Origin: Croceitalea dokdonensis DOKDO 023
Lineage (GTDB): Bacteria > Bacteroidota > Bacteroidia > Flavobacteriales > Flavobacteriaceae
Assembly (NCBI RefSeq): GCF_001306415.1
Contig: NZ_LDJX01000002.1
Span: forward strand, 708,425-772,424
Length of the DNA: 64,000 bases
Direction of reading: 5' to 3'
Of this stretch, positions 26,338 through 36,782 are shown piece after piece. The notes beneath the pieces are model-generated. The model worked only from the letters and a program-made list of their open reading frames with translations, searched no databases and was not told where the DNA came from. Numbering within the stretch: the first letter of the stretch is position 1; each line of letters starts with the position of its first letter. The position numbers and the translations under genes were made by a program.

Positions 26338-26408
26338 ACCATAGCATAAGTAGGTTAAGTTCATGGTAAGATTTGGGGAAGAAGGCGGACTATGTCCGCC
26401 TTCTTTAT
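26338..26408 (+). ncRNA. Small RNA gene, copy 2 of the tandem family
   Basis: The same 41-base block (26338-26378) is identical to copy 1 base for base, then diverges completely into another perfect hairpin (26379-26405, stem GAAGGCGGAC/GTCCGCCTTC with a three-base loop). Identity that stops sharply at the hairpin while the hairpin itself is preserved only in structure is strong evidence for a transcribed RNA with an interchangeable terminator. Predicted length is about 70 bases. Confidence 0.7.
26379..26408 (+). terminator. Terminator of small RNA copy 2
   Basis: A 12-base stem (26379-26390 with 26394-26405) and three-base loop end in TTCTTTATG, a weak T-tract. Confidence 0.7.
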
Positions 26409-26501
26409 GTTTGAAAACCAACACTTTATCGATGAAATGCACATTTTTGGATTTTGCCTCCTCCTCTTCCAAACAAAATAAATGTTAAAATTTCTTTGTT
26501 A

Positions 26502-26530
26502 TTTGCCACAATACCAGTAATTTAGTTTTG
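26502..26530 (+). promoter_or_regulatory. Promoter of small RNA copy 3
   Basis: TTTG (26502-26505), 17 bases, TAGTTTTG (26523-26530) fits the Bacteroidetes promoter; the conserved block begins at the next base. Confidence 0.6.
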
Positions 26531-26606
26531 CCATAGCATAAGTAGGTTAAGTTTATGGTAAGATTTGGGACGAAAAGGGTAAGTTAATTCTTACCCTTTT
26601 CTATTT
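26531..26606 (+). ncRNA. Small RNA gene, copy 3 of the tandem family
   Basis: A 39-base block (26531-26569) matches copies 1 and 2 except for one C to T change (TTCATGG to TTTATGG). That change would lengthen the possible CCAT/ATGG pairing to CCATA/TATGG, so it does not harm the putative structure. It is followed by a third, unrelated perfect hairpin (26572-26601). Predicted length is about 75 bases. Confidence 0.7.
26572..26606 (+). terminator. Terminator of small RNA copy 3
   Basis: A 12-base perfect stem, GAAAAGGGTAAG with CTTACCCTTTTC, has a six-base loop (26584-26589) and is followed by TATTTT. Confidence 0.75.
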
Positions 26607-26630
26607 TCAGATATTTTAGAAATTAGGACA

Positions 26631-26656
26631 AAAAAAATGCGGCAAAAGCCGCATTT
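26631..26656 (-). terminator. sodA: Intrinsic terminator of sodA
   Basis: AAATGCGGC (26635-26643), AAAA, GCCGCATTT (26648-26656) is a 9-base stem. On the minus strand it runs into the complement of the A run at 26631-26637, giving a U tract. It lies about 20 bases after the sodA stop. Confidence 0.85.
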
Positions 26657-26677
26657 GTTCTTTGGGTTTATTGACCC

Positions 26678-27286
26678 TTATTTATGGGCAGCAAAGTGCT
26701 TGCTAACCTTATCCCAATTGATGACATTAAAGAACGCGCCAACATAATCAGGTCTTCTATTTTGGTAGTTTAAATAGTAAGCGTGCTCCCAAACGTCCAA
26801 ACCTAAAATTGGTGCACCTTCACAACCAACGCCTGGCATAATGGGATTGTCTTGATTAGGGGTGGAACAAACCTCTAACTTTCCGCCTTTGTGCACGCAC
26901 AACCAAGCCCATCCGGAACCAAACCTTGACCCCGCGGCAGCACTGAACTTTTCTTTGAATGCATCAAAAGAACCAAAGGAAGCATTTATGGCCTCTGCCA
27001 ATTCTCCGGTTGGGTTTCCTCCGCCATCTGCGGACATCACCTCCCAAAATAAGGCATGGTTATAAAAACCACCTCCATTGTTTCTCACCGCGCCATTGGA
27101 CATATCCAAATTGGAAAGAATATCAACAATATCCTTACCTTCCAACGCTGTGCCCTCAATAGCTGCGTTAAGTTTGGTCGTGTATCCATTATGATGCTTT
27201 GTATGGTGAATTTCCATGGTTCTTGCATCTATATGTGGTTCCAATGCGTCATAGGCATAGGGTAATTTAGGCAATTCAAAAGCCAT
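26678..27286 (-). CDS. sodA: Superoxide dismutase, Fe/Mn type
   Basis: This 202-residue cytoplasmic enzyme dismutates superoxide. The four metal ligands are visible: His in EIHHTKHH, His in FYNHALFW, and Asp and His in [19 protein letters not shown]. The metal (Fe or Mn) cannot be fixed by eye. It has its own terminator and a likely promoter, so it is monocistronic. Confidence 0.95.
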   Translation of the reverse strand: MAFELPKLPYAYDALEPHIDARTMEIHHTKHHNGYTTKLNAAIEGTALEGKDIVDILSNLDMSNGAVRNNGGGFYNHALFWEVMSADGGGNPTGELAEAINASFGSFDAFKEKFSAAAGSRFGSGWAWLCVHKGGKLEVCSTPNQDNPIMPGVGCEGAPILGLDVWEHAYYLNYQNRRPDYVGAFFNVINWDKVSKHFAAHK

Positions 27287-27321
27287 ATTATTTTGTTTTA
27301 AAGGTTAATAATAACATTAAA

Positions 27322-27329
27322 CAAAAATA
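27322..27329 (-). promoter_or_regulatory. sodA: Putative sodA -7 box
   Basis: Minus-strand TATTTTTG matches TAnnTTTG, 36 bases upstream of the sodA start codon. No convincing -33 element is seen. Confidence 0.4.
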
Positions 27330-27400
27330 CTTATTTAACATATAAAATCGTAAAAAGATATGTTAACAGAATTGTAAGAATGCGTACTTTGCAGTAAAAG

Positions 27401-30400
27401 ATGTTGGGCGGTTCAAGTTTTCAGATTTACAATGCTTCTGCGGGTTCTGGTAAGACTTACCAGCTCACCAAAAATTACCTAAAGATCATTTTGGGGTCCT
27501 CTTCATTTACCCCTTTTAGACAAATTTTGGCCCTTACCTTTACCAACAAAGCGGTTGCTGAAATGAAACAACGGATTTTAGATAGTTTGTTTACCTTTTC
27601 ACAAACCACCGACACACCATCTTCCTTGTTTAACGAAGTTTCCAATGATTTAAACCTGGCCCCAAATGAACTACAAGAAAAAGCAAAACGGTTGCTAAAA
27701 GTGCTGCTGCACAATTATTCGTATTTTGAGGTATCTACCATTGACAAATTCAACCATAAACTAATAAGAACCTTTGCCCATGACCTTAAGCTAGAACAAA
27801 ACTTTGAGGTGGAACTGGACCAAGACCTCCTGCTCAACCAAAGTGTTAATAGGGTATTGAGCAAGGCTGGCAAGGATGCACAGCTTACCAAAGCCCTTCT
27901 GGATTTTTCCCTGGAAAAGATAGACAATTTTAATAGTTGGAATATTACCCGCGACCTTGTGGACATAGGGAAAATCCTTTTTCAGGAAAATCATGCCCAG
28001 GCATTGGACGAACTTGGGGACAAAAAGATTTCCGAGTTTACCACAGCAAAAAACGCTGTTAAAAAACGAATGGAGGCCTATGGAAACCGCATGGTAGAAT
28101 GCGCCAATGCATCCTTGGAATTAATGACCGCCAACCAGCTTGTCCCTGCGGACTTTTACCAGTCTTGGTTCCCCAATTTTTTGCAAAAAGTGGCGGCCAA
28201 GGATTTTGACATAAACTTTAAGGCCAAATGGAAACAAGATTTAGAAAACGCCACCCTGTACACCAAAACCACCAAAGATGCCATTAAACAAACCATTGAT
28301 GGTTTACGATCAAGCTTTGTTGCAAACTTCAATAGTTTAAAAGATGCTTTTACCCATTACACTTTCTTGGCAAAGGCCTACAGGAGTTTTCTGCCCTTGA
28401 CCTTGATCAATGAACTCCGATATGAACTAAAACAATTACAAAAGGAGGAAAACCTGTTGAGCATATCAGAATTCAATGCCATCATTTCCAAAGAAATTAA
28501 AAATCAACCCATCCCCTTTATCTATGAGCGTCTGGGCGAAAAATACCGTCATTATTTTATAGACGAGTTTCAAGATACCTCCATAAAACAATGGCAAAAC
28601 CTGGTGCCACTGATCGCGAATGCCTTAGAGGGAGAGGATGAACAGCGGCAAAAAGGGTCATTAATGTTGGTAGGCGACGTAAAACAAGCCATTTACAGGT
28701 GGCGGGGTGGGGAGGCGCTTCAATTTTTAGAGTTGTCCAACGGAAGGCAGCAGCCCTTTATGGTTGCCCCTGACTTTTTTAGGCTCAACCACAACTGGCG
28801 CAGTTACAGCACTATTGTTTTATTCAACAATTCATTCTTCACCCATATTGCAAACAAACTGGGAAACAGTGAATACCAAGAGCTCTACAAACTCGGCAAC
28901 CAACAATTGCCCAACCCAAAGCAGGGTGGTATGGTCCATGTACAATTCCTGGAAGAGGATAAGCAGGCAGAAACACATCCCCATTGTTTGGAGACCCTAA
29001 AACAGATACAAAAGTTGATAGCCCATGGAGCTGCCTTTACGGATATTTGTGTATTGGTACGTGACAACAAAAAGGCCCTGCTGCTGGCAGACTATCTAAG
29101 CCAAGAGCATATTCCCGTGGTATCCTCAGAGGCCTTACTTTTAAAAAGTAGTCCAGAGGTGAATTTTATCATCCACCTTTGCTATTATCTAACAGGGACC
29201 GACAAGCAATACCATGCTTTTGCCATGTTGGAGTTCTTAAACGGTTCTAGTAGCTTAAATCATGATGACATCGTAAAAAAACTCCATTCTTTTGAGGGGT
29301 ATCTCCAAGAAAACTATCAGGTTGACACCAATCAGCTTAAATGGCAGGGGATGCTAGATGTTGCGGAGCTGGCCATTAAACGGTTTAAACTCGCAGAAGA
29401 ATCCAATGCTTTCCTTAATTTTTTTGTGGACAGTATTTTTGACTTCAATAAAAAACAGCAGGGCTCTGTAGCTAGTTTTTTAGATTATTGGGAGCTTAAA
29501 AAAGATAAACTTGCCATTGCCGCTCCAGAAAAGACCAATGCCGTACAGCTCATGACCGTGCACAAATCCAAAGGTTTGGAATTTCCTTTTGTCATTTCTC
29601 CATTTGCCGACACCATAATCAACGATGCCAAGAAAGCGGATAACATATGGGTGCCAGTGAATGCTGATACATTTCAGGGATTTAATTCCATCATGATGAA
29701 AGCAAATGAGAGCATCGCTGAATATTCACCTGAGGTAGATGCCGCCTACACAAAAGAGACTCATGCCTCAGAACTGGACGATTTCAATGTTTTGTACGTG
29801 GCTATGACCAGGGCTGTACAAGGGCTTTTTGTAATTTGCAATACCCCTAAAAAAGCAAGCTTCAGCTACGCCTCACTACTATCGGACTACGTAGGGCAAC
29901 AGCCCAATTTTAACGCTGAGCAGGGCTGTTTTATCCTAGGTGACCTGCCCAAGGGAACAACGCAGGCCCCTTTTCAAGACGCTACCATGGGTATACCTTA
30001 TATATATACCACCAAGACCAAGTATAGTTTTAGACATATTTCCGCGGTAGCAGTTGACCCCGATGCAATGCAGACTGAAGCTGCCCAACGAGGCGAAATA
30101 CTCCACGCAGCACTTGCAAAAATAACGGACATAACCAACGTGAAACTGGCTGTGGATTGGTTAAACGCACAAAAGCAGCTTACGGAGGCAGAAAAAACCT
30201 TTTTTAAAAAACAAGTAGACCAAGTGATTTACAACAAAACGCTGGCACCTTACTTTTCAGAAAGCGCGGTGGTTTGGAACGAAAAGGATATCATTTCCCC
30301 GTCTGGAAAAATATACCGGCCAGACCGGGTGGTTTTCTTGGATGAAAAAGCTACGGTCATCGATTACAAAACAGGGACGGTATCCCAAAAACATGAAGAA

Positions 30401-30502
30401 CAGATAACCTCATATGCCCAAATTTTAGGACAAATGGGGCATATTGTAGAAAAAAGTATTATTGTTTATATTGATAAAGAGATTAAAACAACAGTGATTT
30501 AA
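27401..30502 (+). CDS. addA: AddA-like UvrD/RecB helicase-nuclease
   Basis: The 1033-residue protein has helicase motifs in order: Walker A ASAGSGKT (residues 10-17), Walker [10 protein letters not shown] (about 392-400), [26 protein letters not shown] and [10 protein letters not shown]-terminal PD-(D/E)XK nuclease follows (RGEILHAAL, then [19 protein letters not shown]). This is the layout of AddA, the helicase and nuclease subunit for double-strand break repair. The probable AddB partner is at 33231, not adjacent. kbl starts two bases after the stop. Confidence 0.85.
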   Translation: MLGGSSFQIYNASAGSGKTYQLTKNYLKIILGSSSFTPFRQILALTFTNKAVAEMKQRILDSLFTFSQTTDTPSSLFNEVSNDLNLAPNELQEKAKRLLKVLLHNYSYFEVSTIDKFNHKLIRTFAHDLKLEQNFEVELDQDLLLNQSVNRVLSKAGKDAQLTKALLDFSLEKIDNFNSWNITRDLVDIGKILFQENHAQALDELGDKKISEFTTAKNAVKKRMEAYGNRMVECANASLELMTANQLVPADFYQSWFPNFLQKVAAKDFDINFKAKWKQDLENATLYTKTTKDAIKQTIDGLRSSFVANFNSLKDAFTHYTFLAKAYRSFLPLTLINELRYELKQLQKEENLLSISEFNAIISKEIKNQPIPFIYERLGEKYRHYFIDEFQDTSIKQWQNLVPLIANALEGEDEQRQKGSLMLVGDVKQAIYRWRGGEALQFLELSNGRQQPFMVAPDFFRLNHNWRSYSTIVLFNNSFFTHIANKLGNSEYQELYKLGNQQLPNPKQGGMVHVQFLEEDKQAETHPHCLETLKQIQKLIAHGAAFTDICVLVRDNKKALLLADYLSQEHIPVVSSEALLLKSSPEVNFIIHLCYYLTGTDKQYHAFAMLEFLNGSSSLNHDDIVKKLHSFEGYLQENYQVDTNQLKWQGMLDVAELAIKRFKLAEESNAFLNFFVDSIFDFNKKQQGSVASFLDYWELKKDKLAIAAPEKTNAVQLMTVHKSKGLEFPFVISPFADTIINDAKKADNIWVPVNADTFQGFNSIMMKANESIAEYSPEVDAAYTKETHASELDDFNVLYVAMTRAVQGLFVICNTPKKASFSYASLLSDYVGQQPNFNAEQGCFILGDLPKGTTQAPFQDATMGIPYIYTTKTKYSFRHISAVAVDPDAMQTEAAQRGEILHAALAKITDITNVKLAVDWLNAQKQLTEAEKTFFKKQVDQVIYNKTLAPYFSESAVVWNEKDIISPSGKIYRPDRVVFLDEKATVIDYKTGTVSQKHEEQITSYAQILGQMGHIVEKSIIVYIDKEIKTTVI

Positions 30503-30504
30503 CT

Positions 30505-31698
30505 ATGTACGGAAAACTTAAAGAACATCTACAGGCAGAACTTGCGAGTATAGAAGAGGCAGGATTATTTAAAAAGGAGCGCATCATCACTTCGCCCCAA
30601 GATGCCGTAATAAAAATAAGTACGGGTGAGGAAGTCATTAATTTTTGTGCCAACAACTATCTTGGGCTCTCTTCCCATCCAGAGGTCATTAAGGCTGCTA
30701 AGGATACTTTGGACTCGCATGGTTTTGGCATGTCTTCCGTCCGTTTTATCTGCGGAACGCAGGATATCCATAAGGAGCTGGAAGCCAAGATTGCAGATTT
30801 TTATCAAACCGAGGATACCATATTATACGCTGCGGCCTTTGATGCCAATGGTGGTGTGTTTGAGCCATTGTTGACTCATGAAGATGCCATTATATCAGAT
30901 TCTCTAAACCATGCCTCTATCATAGACGGGGTAAGGCTTTGCAAGGCCAAGCGTTACCGCTATGCCAATAATGACATTGCAGACTTGGAACAACAACTAA
31001 AACAAGCCAATGAGGATGGAGCGCGTTTTAAGATCATCGTTACGGATGGGGTCTTTTCCATGGACGGAAAACTCGCCCCCCTGGACAACATTTGTGATTT
31101 GGCAGAAACTTATGACGCCTTGGTCATGATAGATGAATGCCATGCGACGGGTTTCATAGGCGAAACGGGCCGTGGCACCTTGGAAGAGATGGGGGTCATG
31201 GGTAGAATTGACATCATTACCGGAACCTTGGGCAAGGCACTGGGCGGCGCCATGGGCGGATATACCACCGGAAAAAAGGAAATCATAGAAATCCTAAGGC
31301 AACGATCAAGGCCGTATCTGTTTTCCAACTCTCTTGCCCCTACCATTGTTGGGGCATCCATCAAGGTTTTTGAAATGCTAAAATCCGATACAAGCCTGCG
31401 GGACAAACTGCACGAGAATACCAGATATTTTAAAGATGGGATGACCAAAGCGGGCTTTGATATCATTGAGGGGGAATCTGCCATTGTTCCCGTAATGCTT
31501 TACGACGCAAAACTATCCCAACAAATGGCAGATATGTTGTTGGAGAAGGGCATCTACGTCATTGGTTTTTTCTATCCGGTAGTACCCAAAGAAAAGGCCA
31601 GAATACGAGTACAACTCTCCGCAGCACATACCAAGGAACATTTGGATAAGGCCATAGCAGCTTTTATTGACGTTGGACAGACCCTAAAAATCGTTTAA
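30505..31698 (+). CDS. kbl: Glycine C-acetyltransferase (2-amino-3-ketobutyrate CoA ligase)
   Basis: The 397-residue PLP enzyme of the alpha-oxoamine synthase family acts in threonine breakdown, cleaving 2-amino-3-ketobutyrate with CoA to glycine and acetyl-CoA. Motifs include [16 protein letters not shown] near the start, [19 protein letters not shown] and the PLP Lys in GTLGKALGG. tdh is not nearby. The two-base spacing behind the helicase suggests shared transcription, although the functions are unrelated. Confidence 0.93.
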   Translation: MYGKLKEHLQAELASIEEAGLFKKERIITSPQDAVIKISTGEEVINFCANNYLGLSSHPEVIKAAKDTLDSHGFGMSSVRFICGTQDIHKELEAKIADFYQTEDTILYAAAFDANGGVFEPLLTHEDAIISDSLNHASIIDGVRLCKAKRYRYANNDIADLEQQLKQANEDGARFKIIVTDGVFSMDGKLAPLDNICDLAETYDALVMIDECHATGFIGETGRGTLEEMGVMGRIDIITGTLGKALGGAMGGYTTGKKEIIEILRQRSRPYLFSNSLAPTIVGASIKVFEMLKSDTSLRDKLHENTRYFKDGMTKAGFDIIEGESAIVPVMLYDAKLSQQMADMLLEKGIYVIGFFYPVVPKEKARIRVQLSAAHTKEHLDKAIAAFIDVGQTLKIV

Positions 31699-31746
31699 CT
31701 GTTTTAAAAAATCCATGAAATACACAGAAAAAAAAAGAAAATTGAT

Positions 31747-31777
31747 TTTGTTAATAATTCTTAACAACTTACATTTG
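31747..31777 (+). promoter_or_regulatory. Promoter of the ompA-like gene
   Basis: TTTG (31747-31750), 19 bases, TACATTTG (31770-31777) is an exact Bacteroidetes promoter. Transcription should start near 31783, giving a leader of about 28 bases. Confidence 0.75.
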
Positions 31778-31810
31778 CAGCTGATAAACACTTAAACAAA
31801 AAATTTTAAC

Positions 31811-33169
31811 ATGAAACATCTTAGCAAAATTTTAGTTGTTGCATTAATGGTGTTAGGCTTTAACAACCTACAAGCACAAGACGAAAACAATCCTTGGCAG
31901 TTTGGTTTTGGTGTAAATGCAATTGACGTTTACCCAACTAACGACGCATCGGCTTCTTACCCAACCGGGGCATTGTTTGATGAGTATTTTAATGCGAACG
32001 ACCACTGGAACATTATCCCTTCTATCTCATACGTGAGTGTATCTAAATACATTGGGGATGGTTTCTCTGTAGGTGCAAGAGGTTCTTTAAACCGTATATC
32101 TAAATTAGGGGACGTAGCTGTTGATGATTTATCGCACTACGCAATAGATGGTACCATCAAATACAACATCCTTAAAAGCACCAAACTTGATCCTTTTGTT
32201 GAGATAGGTGGTGGTTATACTTGGGTTGATGAAATTGGTGCCGGTACCGTTAACGGTGGCCTTGGTTTAAACTACTGGTTTAATGATAACATTGGTTTCA
32301 CTGTCCAAACACAGTACAAGCACGCTTTTGAAGATTATGGAGTAAAACATTTTCAGCACTTAGCAGGTCTTAGCATCAAATTTGGTGGTACGGATACTGA
32401 CGGTGACGGCATCTACGATAAAGACGATGCGTGTCCAGAGGTTGCTGGTCTTGAGGCCTTTAACGGTTGTCCAGATTCTGACGGTGATGGTATAGAGGAT
32501 GGAAAAGATAGCTGTCCTGACCAAGCTGGTTCTAAAGAAATGAACGGTTGTCCTGATGCTGATGGTGACGGAATTGCTGACAAAGATGATGCTTGTCCAA
32601 ATGAGGCTGGTACAGCTGCACTAGCCGGTTGTCCTGATGCTGACGGTGACGGTGTTGCTGACAAAGACGATGAATGTCCTAACGAAGCAGGTCCTGCTGA
32701 AAACAAAGGATGCCCTTGGCCAGATGCTGATGGTGACAGTGTTCTTGACAAAGATGACCAGTGTCCACAAGTTGCTGGAACTGTAGCCAACAACGGTTGT
32801 CCTGAAGTAACTGAAGAAGTTCAAAAGCAATTAAATGATTATGCTAGAACTATCTTATTTGATACTGGTAAAACATCCATCAAAGCAGAATCTACAGGTG
32901 TCATGGTGGATATCATCCAAATCTTGAATGAGTACCCAACCGCTAAATTCACTGTGGAAGGCCATACAGATAGCGTAGGTAGTGCTAAACTTAACCAATC
33001 ACTTTCTGAGAAAAGAGCTAACGCCGTTAGGGACTTCTTGGTAGAAAAGGGAATTGGTGCAGATAGGTTGTCTGCCATAGGATATGGTGAAGAAAAGCCA
33101 ATCGCTACCAACAATACCAGAGCTGGTAGAACACAAAACAGAAGGGTTGAAATCAACTTAGTGAAATAA
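31811..33169 (+). CDS. OmpA family outer membrane protein with thrombospondin type 3 repeats
   Basis: The 452-residue protein has a signal peptide (ending LQAQ), an N-terminal beta-barrel of about 170 residues, five calcium-binding thrombospondin type 3 repeats (about 195-335, DxDGDGxxDxxD...CP pattern) and a C-terminal OmpA peptidoglycan-binding domain (about 345-450, [10 protein letters not shown] and NRRVEI). It links the outer membrane to the cell wall. A consensus promoter and a strong terminator make it an isolated transcription unit, probably highly expressed. Confidence 0.95.
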   Translation: MKHLSKILVVALMVLGFNNLQAQDENNPWQFGFGVNAIDVYPTNDASASYPTGALFDEYFNANDHWNIIPSISYVSVSKYIGDGFSVGARGSLNRISKLGDVAVDDLSHYAIDGTIKYNILKSTKLDPFVEIGGGYTWVDEIGAGTVNGGLGLNYWFNDNIGFTVQTQYKHAFEDYGVKHFQHLAGLSIKFGGTDTDGDGIYDKDDACPEVAGLEAFNGCPDSDGDGIEDGKDSCPDQAGSKEMNGCPDADGDGIADKDDACPNEAGTAALAGCPDADGDGVADKDDECPNEAGPAENKGCPWPDADGDSVLDKDDQCPQVAGTVANNGCPEVTEEVQKQLNDYARTILFDTGKTSIKAESTGVMVDIIQILNEYPTAKFTVEGHTDSVGSAKLNQSLSEKRANAVRDFLVEKGIGADRLSAIGYGEEKPIATNNTRAGRTQNRRVEINLVK

Positions 33170-33189
33170 GTTTAAGTATTTATATCAAT

Positions 33190-33216
33190 AAAAGCCCCGA
33201 CCAAGTCGGGGCTTTT
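33190..33216 (+). terminator. Intrinsic terminator of the ompA-like gene
   Basis: AAAAGCCCCGA (33190-33200), five bases, TCGGGGCTTTT (33206-33216) is an 11-base stem followed by further T. Confidence 0.9.
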
Positions 33217-33230
33217 CTTTTTTATACCCG

Positions 33231-35981
33231 ATGCAAAGTTTTTTATCCCAAGTAGCCAAGCACCTTATTCAAAACCATCCCCAGTTAGATGGTCTTGTGC
33301 TTGTATTACCTAGCAATAGGGCCGCAACGTTCTTGAGCAATGCCTTATCCAAGGCCATTAGCAAACCTATGCTGCTTCCAAGACTGCTAAGTATTGAAAC
33401 TTTTATTACGGAACTTTCTGCCCTACAACCCACCACGCCCCATGAACTGCCCATTCACCTATATGACGCCTACCTTAGTTTAAACCCAGAGCCTGCGGCC
33501 AAATACTTGGAGTTTTTAAGTTGGGGACAAACGCTCCTTAATGATTTTGATGAAATAGACCGTTACCTCACACCGCACAACCAATTATTCGACTACCTGA
33601 CTGCGGCCGATGAAATTAAATCTTGGTACTTAAAGCCAAAAAACCAAACCCCTTTGGTACAGCAGCATTTTAATTTTCTTAGGGAGCTAAAAGGGCTTTA
33701 CCATACCTTGGAACAAAAACTGGATAAAGATAACCTAGGATACCAAGGAAAACGGTACCGCCAAGCTGTGGCTAACCTCCCGACTTATCTGGAGGACAAC
33801 CCCAGACTCCATTATGGATTTATTGGATTCAATGCCTTCAATACGGCAGAGGAAACCATCGTAAAGAAACTATTGGAAGCCGGGACCATTACCTTGTACT
33901 GGGATTTGGACCCCTATTTTAAGCCCGATGGAATACACGATGCCAATTATTTTATCAAAAACCACACTAAAAAATGGGACACCGCTACCGCTGCCCACTG
34001 GTTCTCCGCAGATGATTCCTATCTATCGGAAAAAAACATACAAATAACAGGTGTGCCAAAAAATAGCAGTCAAGCCAATTATGTTGGTTCCCTGTTGCAC
34101 CAACTTTCGGAGGAGATTGCCGCGGCTCCCGTTGCCCTTGTCCTTTCTGATGAATCCCTATTGCCATTGGTTCTGCATGCCATTCCAAAAACCGTGGAGA
34201 ATATTAATGTAACCATGGGCTATCCTTTGGGCAATACAGAAAGTTTTCAACTAATCCATCAACTACTTGCCCTGTGCAGCAGAAGCTCCCGTTTGGCCTT
34301 CACCCGTCAGGAGATGCAAACCTTATTTTCCAACCCCTTTTTCCAATCTTACGTCAACCAACGGAATGCATCTGGTAGTGCATATATTTTAAATAGAATA
34401 CAACAACAAAACTATAGCAGTTTAACCCGCCAGCAACTTGCGGATTTATTGCCCAATTCCTTGGAGGCACTGCGGCTCTTTATAGTCGAGCAAATACCAA
34501 AAACAGCCTCGTTCATTGGCCTTTTAAAAAACCTCATCACGCATTTGGGCCCAAAGTTTAAGGCTGATGGGAATACCTTGGAAGTACAGGCCCTGCAAAC
34601 CATTACAACCATTCTTGACACCTTCCAGGATATTACAGAGAAAAAGAATTACCTACAACTATTGGCCAACAGCGAACCCCTTTTCCATGCGCTATGTAAG
34701 AACAAGTCTCTTGATCTTAAGGGAAACCCCTTTAAAGGGCTACAGATCATGGGAATGCTGGAAACCCGTTGTTTGGATTTTGAAACCGTCATTATTATGT
34801 CCGTCAATGAGGGTATCCTCCCCGCCGGGAAAACTCAGAATTCCTTTATACCACTTGATGCTAAAATTGAATTTGGACTGCCTACCTATAAGGAGAAGGA
34901 TGCGGTCTACACCTATCACTTTTACCGGTTGCTCCAACGTGCCAGACAGATATTCATTACCTACAATACAGAGACAGATGTGCTAGAGGGTGGGGAAAAG
35001 AGCAGACTTATTGCCCAGCTCCTTACCGATGAAAACATCAATCCCTACATTACCCATACCATATCTTCCCCAGACATACCGATTACCCCAACAAGCATGG
35101 TGCACGTTCAAAAAACGGAAGGCTTGATTACTGCCCTTACGGAATTATGTGAAAGTGGTCTGTCCCCCACCTCCCTCAGCACTTATATTGAAGACCCTTA
35201 CGCCTTTTACAAAAGGTATATCCTTAACATTGATGAACCACAGCCGGTAACCAATACCATTGCCCCAAACTTGTTCGGCACCATTATTCATGATACTTTG
35301 GAAGAACTGTATGCCCCTTTTTTAAACAAACGTTTAACCGCCGACCAACTTAAAAAAACCAAAGAGGACGTAAACCGGGTCGTTCAAAAACAATTTGCCA
35401 AAACCTACTCGGACAGTTCCATAGACCACGGACAAAATTTAATTGTGTACCAAGTCCTTGTAAGATATATTCAAAACCAACTAGATTATGAAATACAACA
35501 GTGCCAAAAACATGACATAGTACTTCTTGGCCTGGAACAGAAACTTGAGGCGTTCTTAAAGGTTCCTGGATTGGATAAAACCATAAAAATTAAAGGAAAA
35601 CTAGACCGTGTGGATAGATACGATGGCCATATTAGAATTTTGGATTATAAAACGGGTAACGTTCTTTCTTCCAATGTCCTGATCAGTTCCTTTGAGGAGG
35701 TAGTTACCCAAAAACAAAAAAACAAAGCGTTCCAACTTCTCTGCTATGCCCTCATGTACTCTAAAACAATGGGAAATCAACCCCTTTTGGCCGGTATCAT
35801 TCCAATAAAAAATATGGGGAACGGTATTCTCCAATTTGCCCTAAAAACTTCTGGAAAACCTTCCAATAGAAACCCCATTATTGACCAACAGGTTCTGGAC
35901 CAATTTGAAGAAGCCCTAATTGGTCTCATTAGGGGTATGTTTAATTCCAAGGAGAACCTTATAGCATCGGCGGATACGTAG
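33231..35981 (+). CDS. addB: AddB-like helicase-fold nuclease
   Basis: The 916-residue protein starts with an inactive-looking UvrD-type region (LVLVLPSNRAATFLSNAL) and ends with a RecB-family PD-(D/E)XK nuclease (LFGTIIHDTLEELY, then KGKLDRVDRYDGHIRILDYKTG). This fits AddB, the second subunit of AddAB. I see no Walker A and no obvious four-Cys iron-sulfur cluster as in Bacillus AddB. AddA lies 2.7 kb upstream beyond kbl and ompA, an unusual separation. Confidence 0.8.
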   Translation: MQSFLSQVAKHLIQNHPQLDGLVLVLPSNRAATFLSNALSKAISKPMLLPRLLSIETFITELSALQPTTPHELPIHLYDAYLSLNPEPAAKYLEFLSWGQTLLNDFDEIDRYLTPHNQLFDYLTAADEIKSWYLKPKNQTPLVQQHFNFLRELKGLYHTLEQKLDKDNLGYQGKRYRQAVANLPTYLEDNPRLHYGFIGFNAFNTAEETIVKKLLEAGTITLYWDLDPYFKPDGIHDANYFIKNHTKKWDTATAAHWFSADDSYLSEKNIQITGVPKNSSQANYVGSLLHQLSEEIAAAPVALVLSDESLLPLVLHAIPKTVENINVTMGYPLGNTESFQLIHQLLALCSRSSRLAFTRQEMQTLFSNPFFQSYVNQRNASGSAYILNRIQQQNYSSLTRQQLADLLPNSLEALRLFIVEQIPKTASFIGLLKNLITHLGPKFKADGNTLEVQALQTITTILDTFQDITEKKNYLQLLANSEPLFHALCKNKSLDLKGNPFKGLQIMGMLETRCLDFETVIIMSVNEGILPAGKTQNSFIPLDAKIEFGLPTYKEKDAVYTYHFYRLLQRARQIFITYNTETDVLEGGEKSRLIAQLLTDENINPYITHTISSPDIPITPTSMVHVQKTEGLITALTELCESGLSPTSLSTYIEDPYAFYKRYILNIDEPQPVTNTIAPNLFGTIIHDTLEELYAPFLNKRLTADQLKKTKEDVNRVVQKQFAKTYSDSSIDHGQNLIVYQVLVRYIQNQLDYEIQQCQKHDIVLLGLEQKLEAFLKVPGLDKTIKIKGKLDRVDRYDGHIRILDYKTGNVLSSNVLISSFEEVVTQKQKNKAFQLLCYALMYSKTMGNQPLLAGIIPIKNMGNGILQFALKTSGKPSNRNPIIDQQVLDQFEEALIGLIRGMFNSKENLIASADT

Positions 35982-36692
35982 TTATTTTAAATCCGGTCTG
36001 GTTGGTCTCACTTCTATTTTGCTGGGCAGTGTTCTTGGATGCATCAGTAGTAAATCGATCACCAACTTGCCAATATCCTCTGGTTGTATTTTCCAAGCGT
36101 CCTTTTCCGATGGCTCATTGCCATTAAAATAGGTAGCTACGGAACCGGGCATGATCGTGGTTACCTTAATTCCATATTTGCGCAAATCCAACATCGCCGC
36201 CTGCGTAAAGCCAACCACCCCAAATTTTGTGGCATTATACCCAGCGCCACTAGCAAAAAAGTTGGTTCCCGCCAAGCTGGCCAGGGTCATATAGTACCCT
36301 TTAGAGGCCTTTAAGGCTTCCATGGCAGCCTTTAGGGTATAAAAGGCCCCTGTTAGGTTGGTTTGGACCATTTGGTTCCAGTCTTCCACCTCCATCTGGT
36401 CCACTGGTGCAAAATGCCCTACGCCCGCATTGGCCAATACAACATCCAGCTTTCCCCAAGTATCTATGATTTTATTTACAGCCGTTACTTCGTTTTGGAA
36501 GTTGGTGACATTAGATGTAATGCCCAAAACTGAACCCTTGTTTCCCAAACGCTCCACTGCCTTCCCAACGGCATCCTGGTTTCTTCCACTTATGGCAACT
36601 TTCATCCCCATTTGCAGTAAGGATTGTGCTACCCCATAACCAATTCCCTTAGTCCCGCCCGTGATATAGGCCACTTTTCCTTTTATATCCAT
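35982..36692 (-). CDS. Short-chain dehydrogenase/reductase
   Basis: This 236-residue NAD(P)-dependent enzyme of the classical SDR type has the cofactor motif TGGTKGIGYG (residues 11-20), NAG in VLANAGVGH and the catalytic YNATK with an upstream Ser (TLASLAGT). The ATG at 36692 starts one turn before the Rossmann fold; the longer frame upstream runs into the divergent kinase promoter. The substrate is unknown. Its stop codon adjoins the addB stop. Confidence 0.9.
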   Translation of the reverse strand: MDIKGKVAYITGGTKGIGYGVAQSLLQMGMKVAISGRNQDAVGKAVERLGNKGSVLGITSNVTNFQNEVTAVNKIIDTWGKLDVVLANAGVGHFAPVDQMEVEDWNQMVQTNLTGAFYTLKAAMEALKASKGYYMTLASLAGTNFFASGAGYNATKFGVVGFTQAAMLDLRKYGIKVTTIMPGSVATYFNGNEPSEKDAWKIQPEDIGKLVIDLLLMHPRTLPSKIEVRPTRPDLK

Positions 36693-36782
36693 ATCAAATC
36701 GTTTAAAACCAAAAATAATATGCCTTAACCCTAAAAAAATCTTAATTTCCAAATATTATTGTATTCGATTTACGTTATCCCA

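Noticed and set aside
25882..26434. The 11-base word CTTTATCGATG upstream of small RNA copies 1 and 3 (25882 and 26424)
   Set aside because: The distances to the conserved block differ (72 and 107 bases) and copy 2 lacks it, so it may be chance.
32413..32793. A 126-codon minus-strand frame opposite the thrombospondin repeats of the OmpA protein
   Set aside because: It is a shadow of the repetitive Asp/Gly codons and gives a low-complexity Ser/Pro/Ala-rich product.
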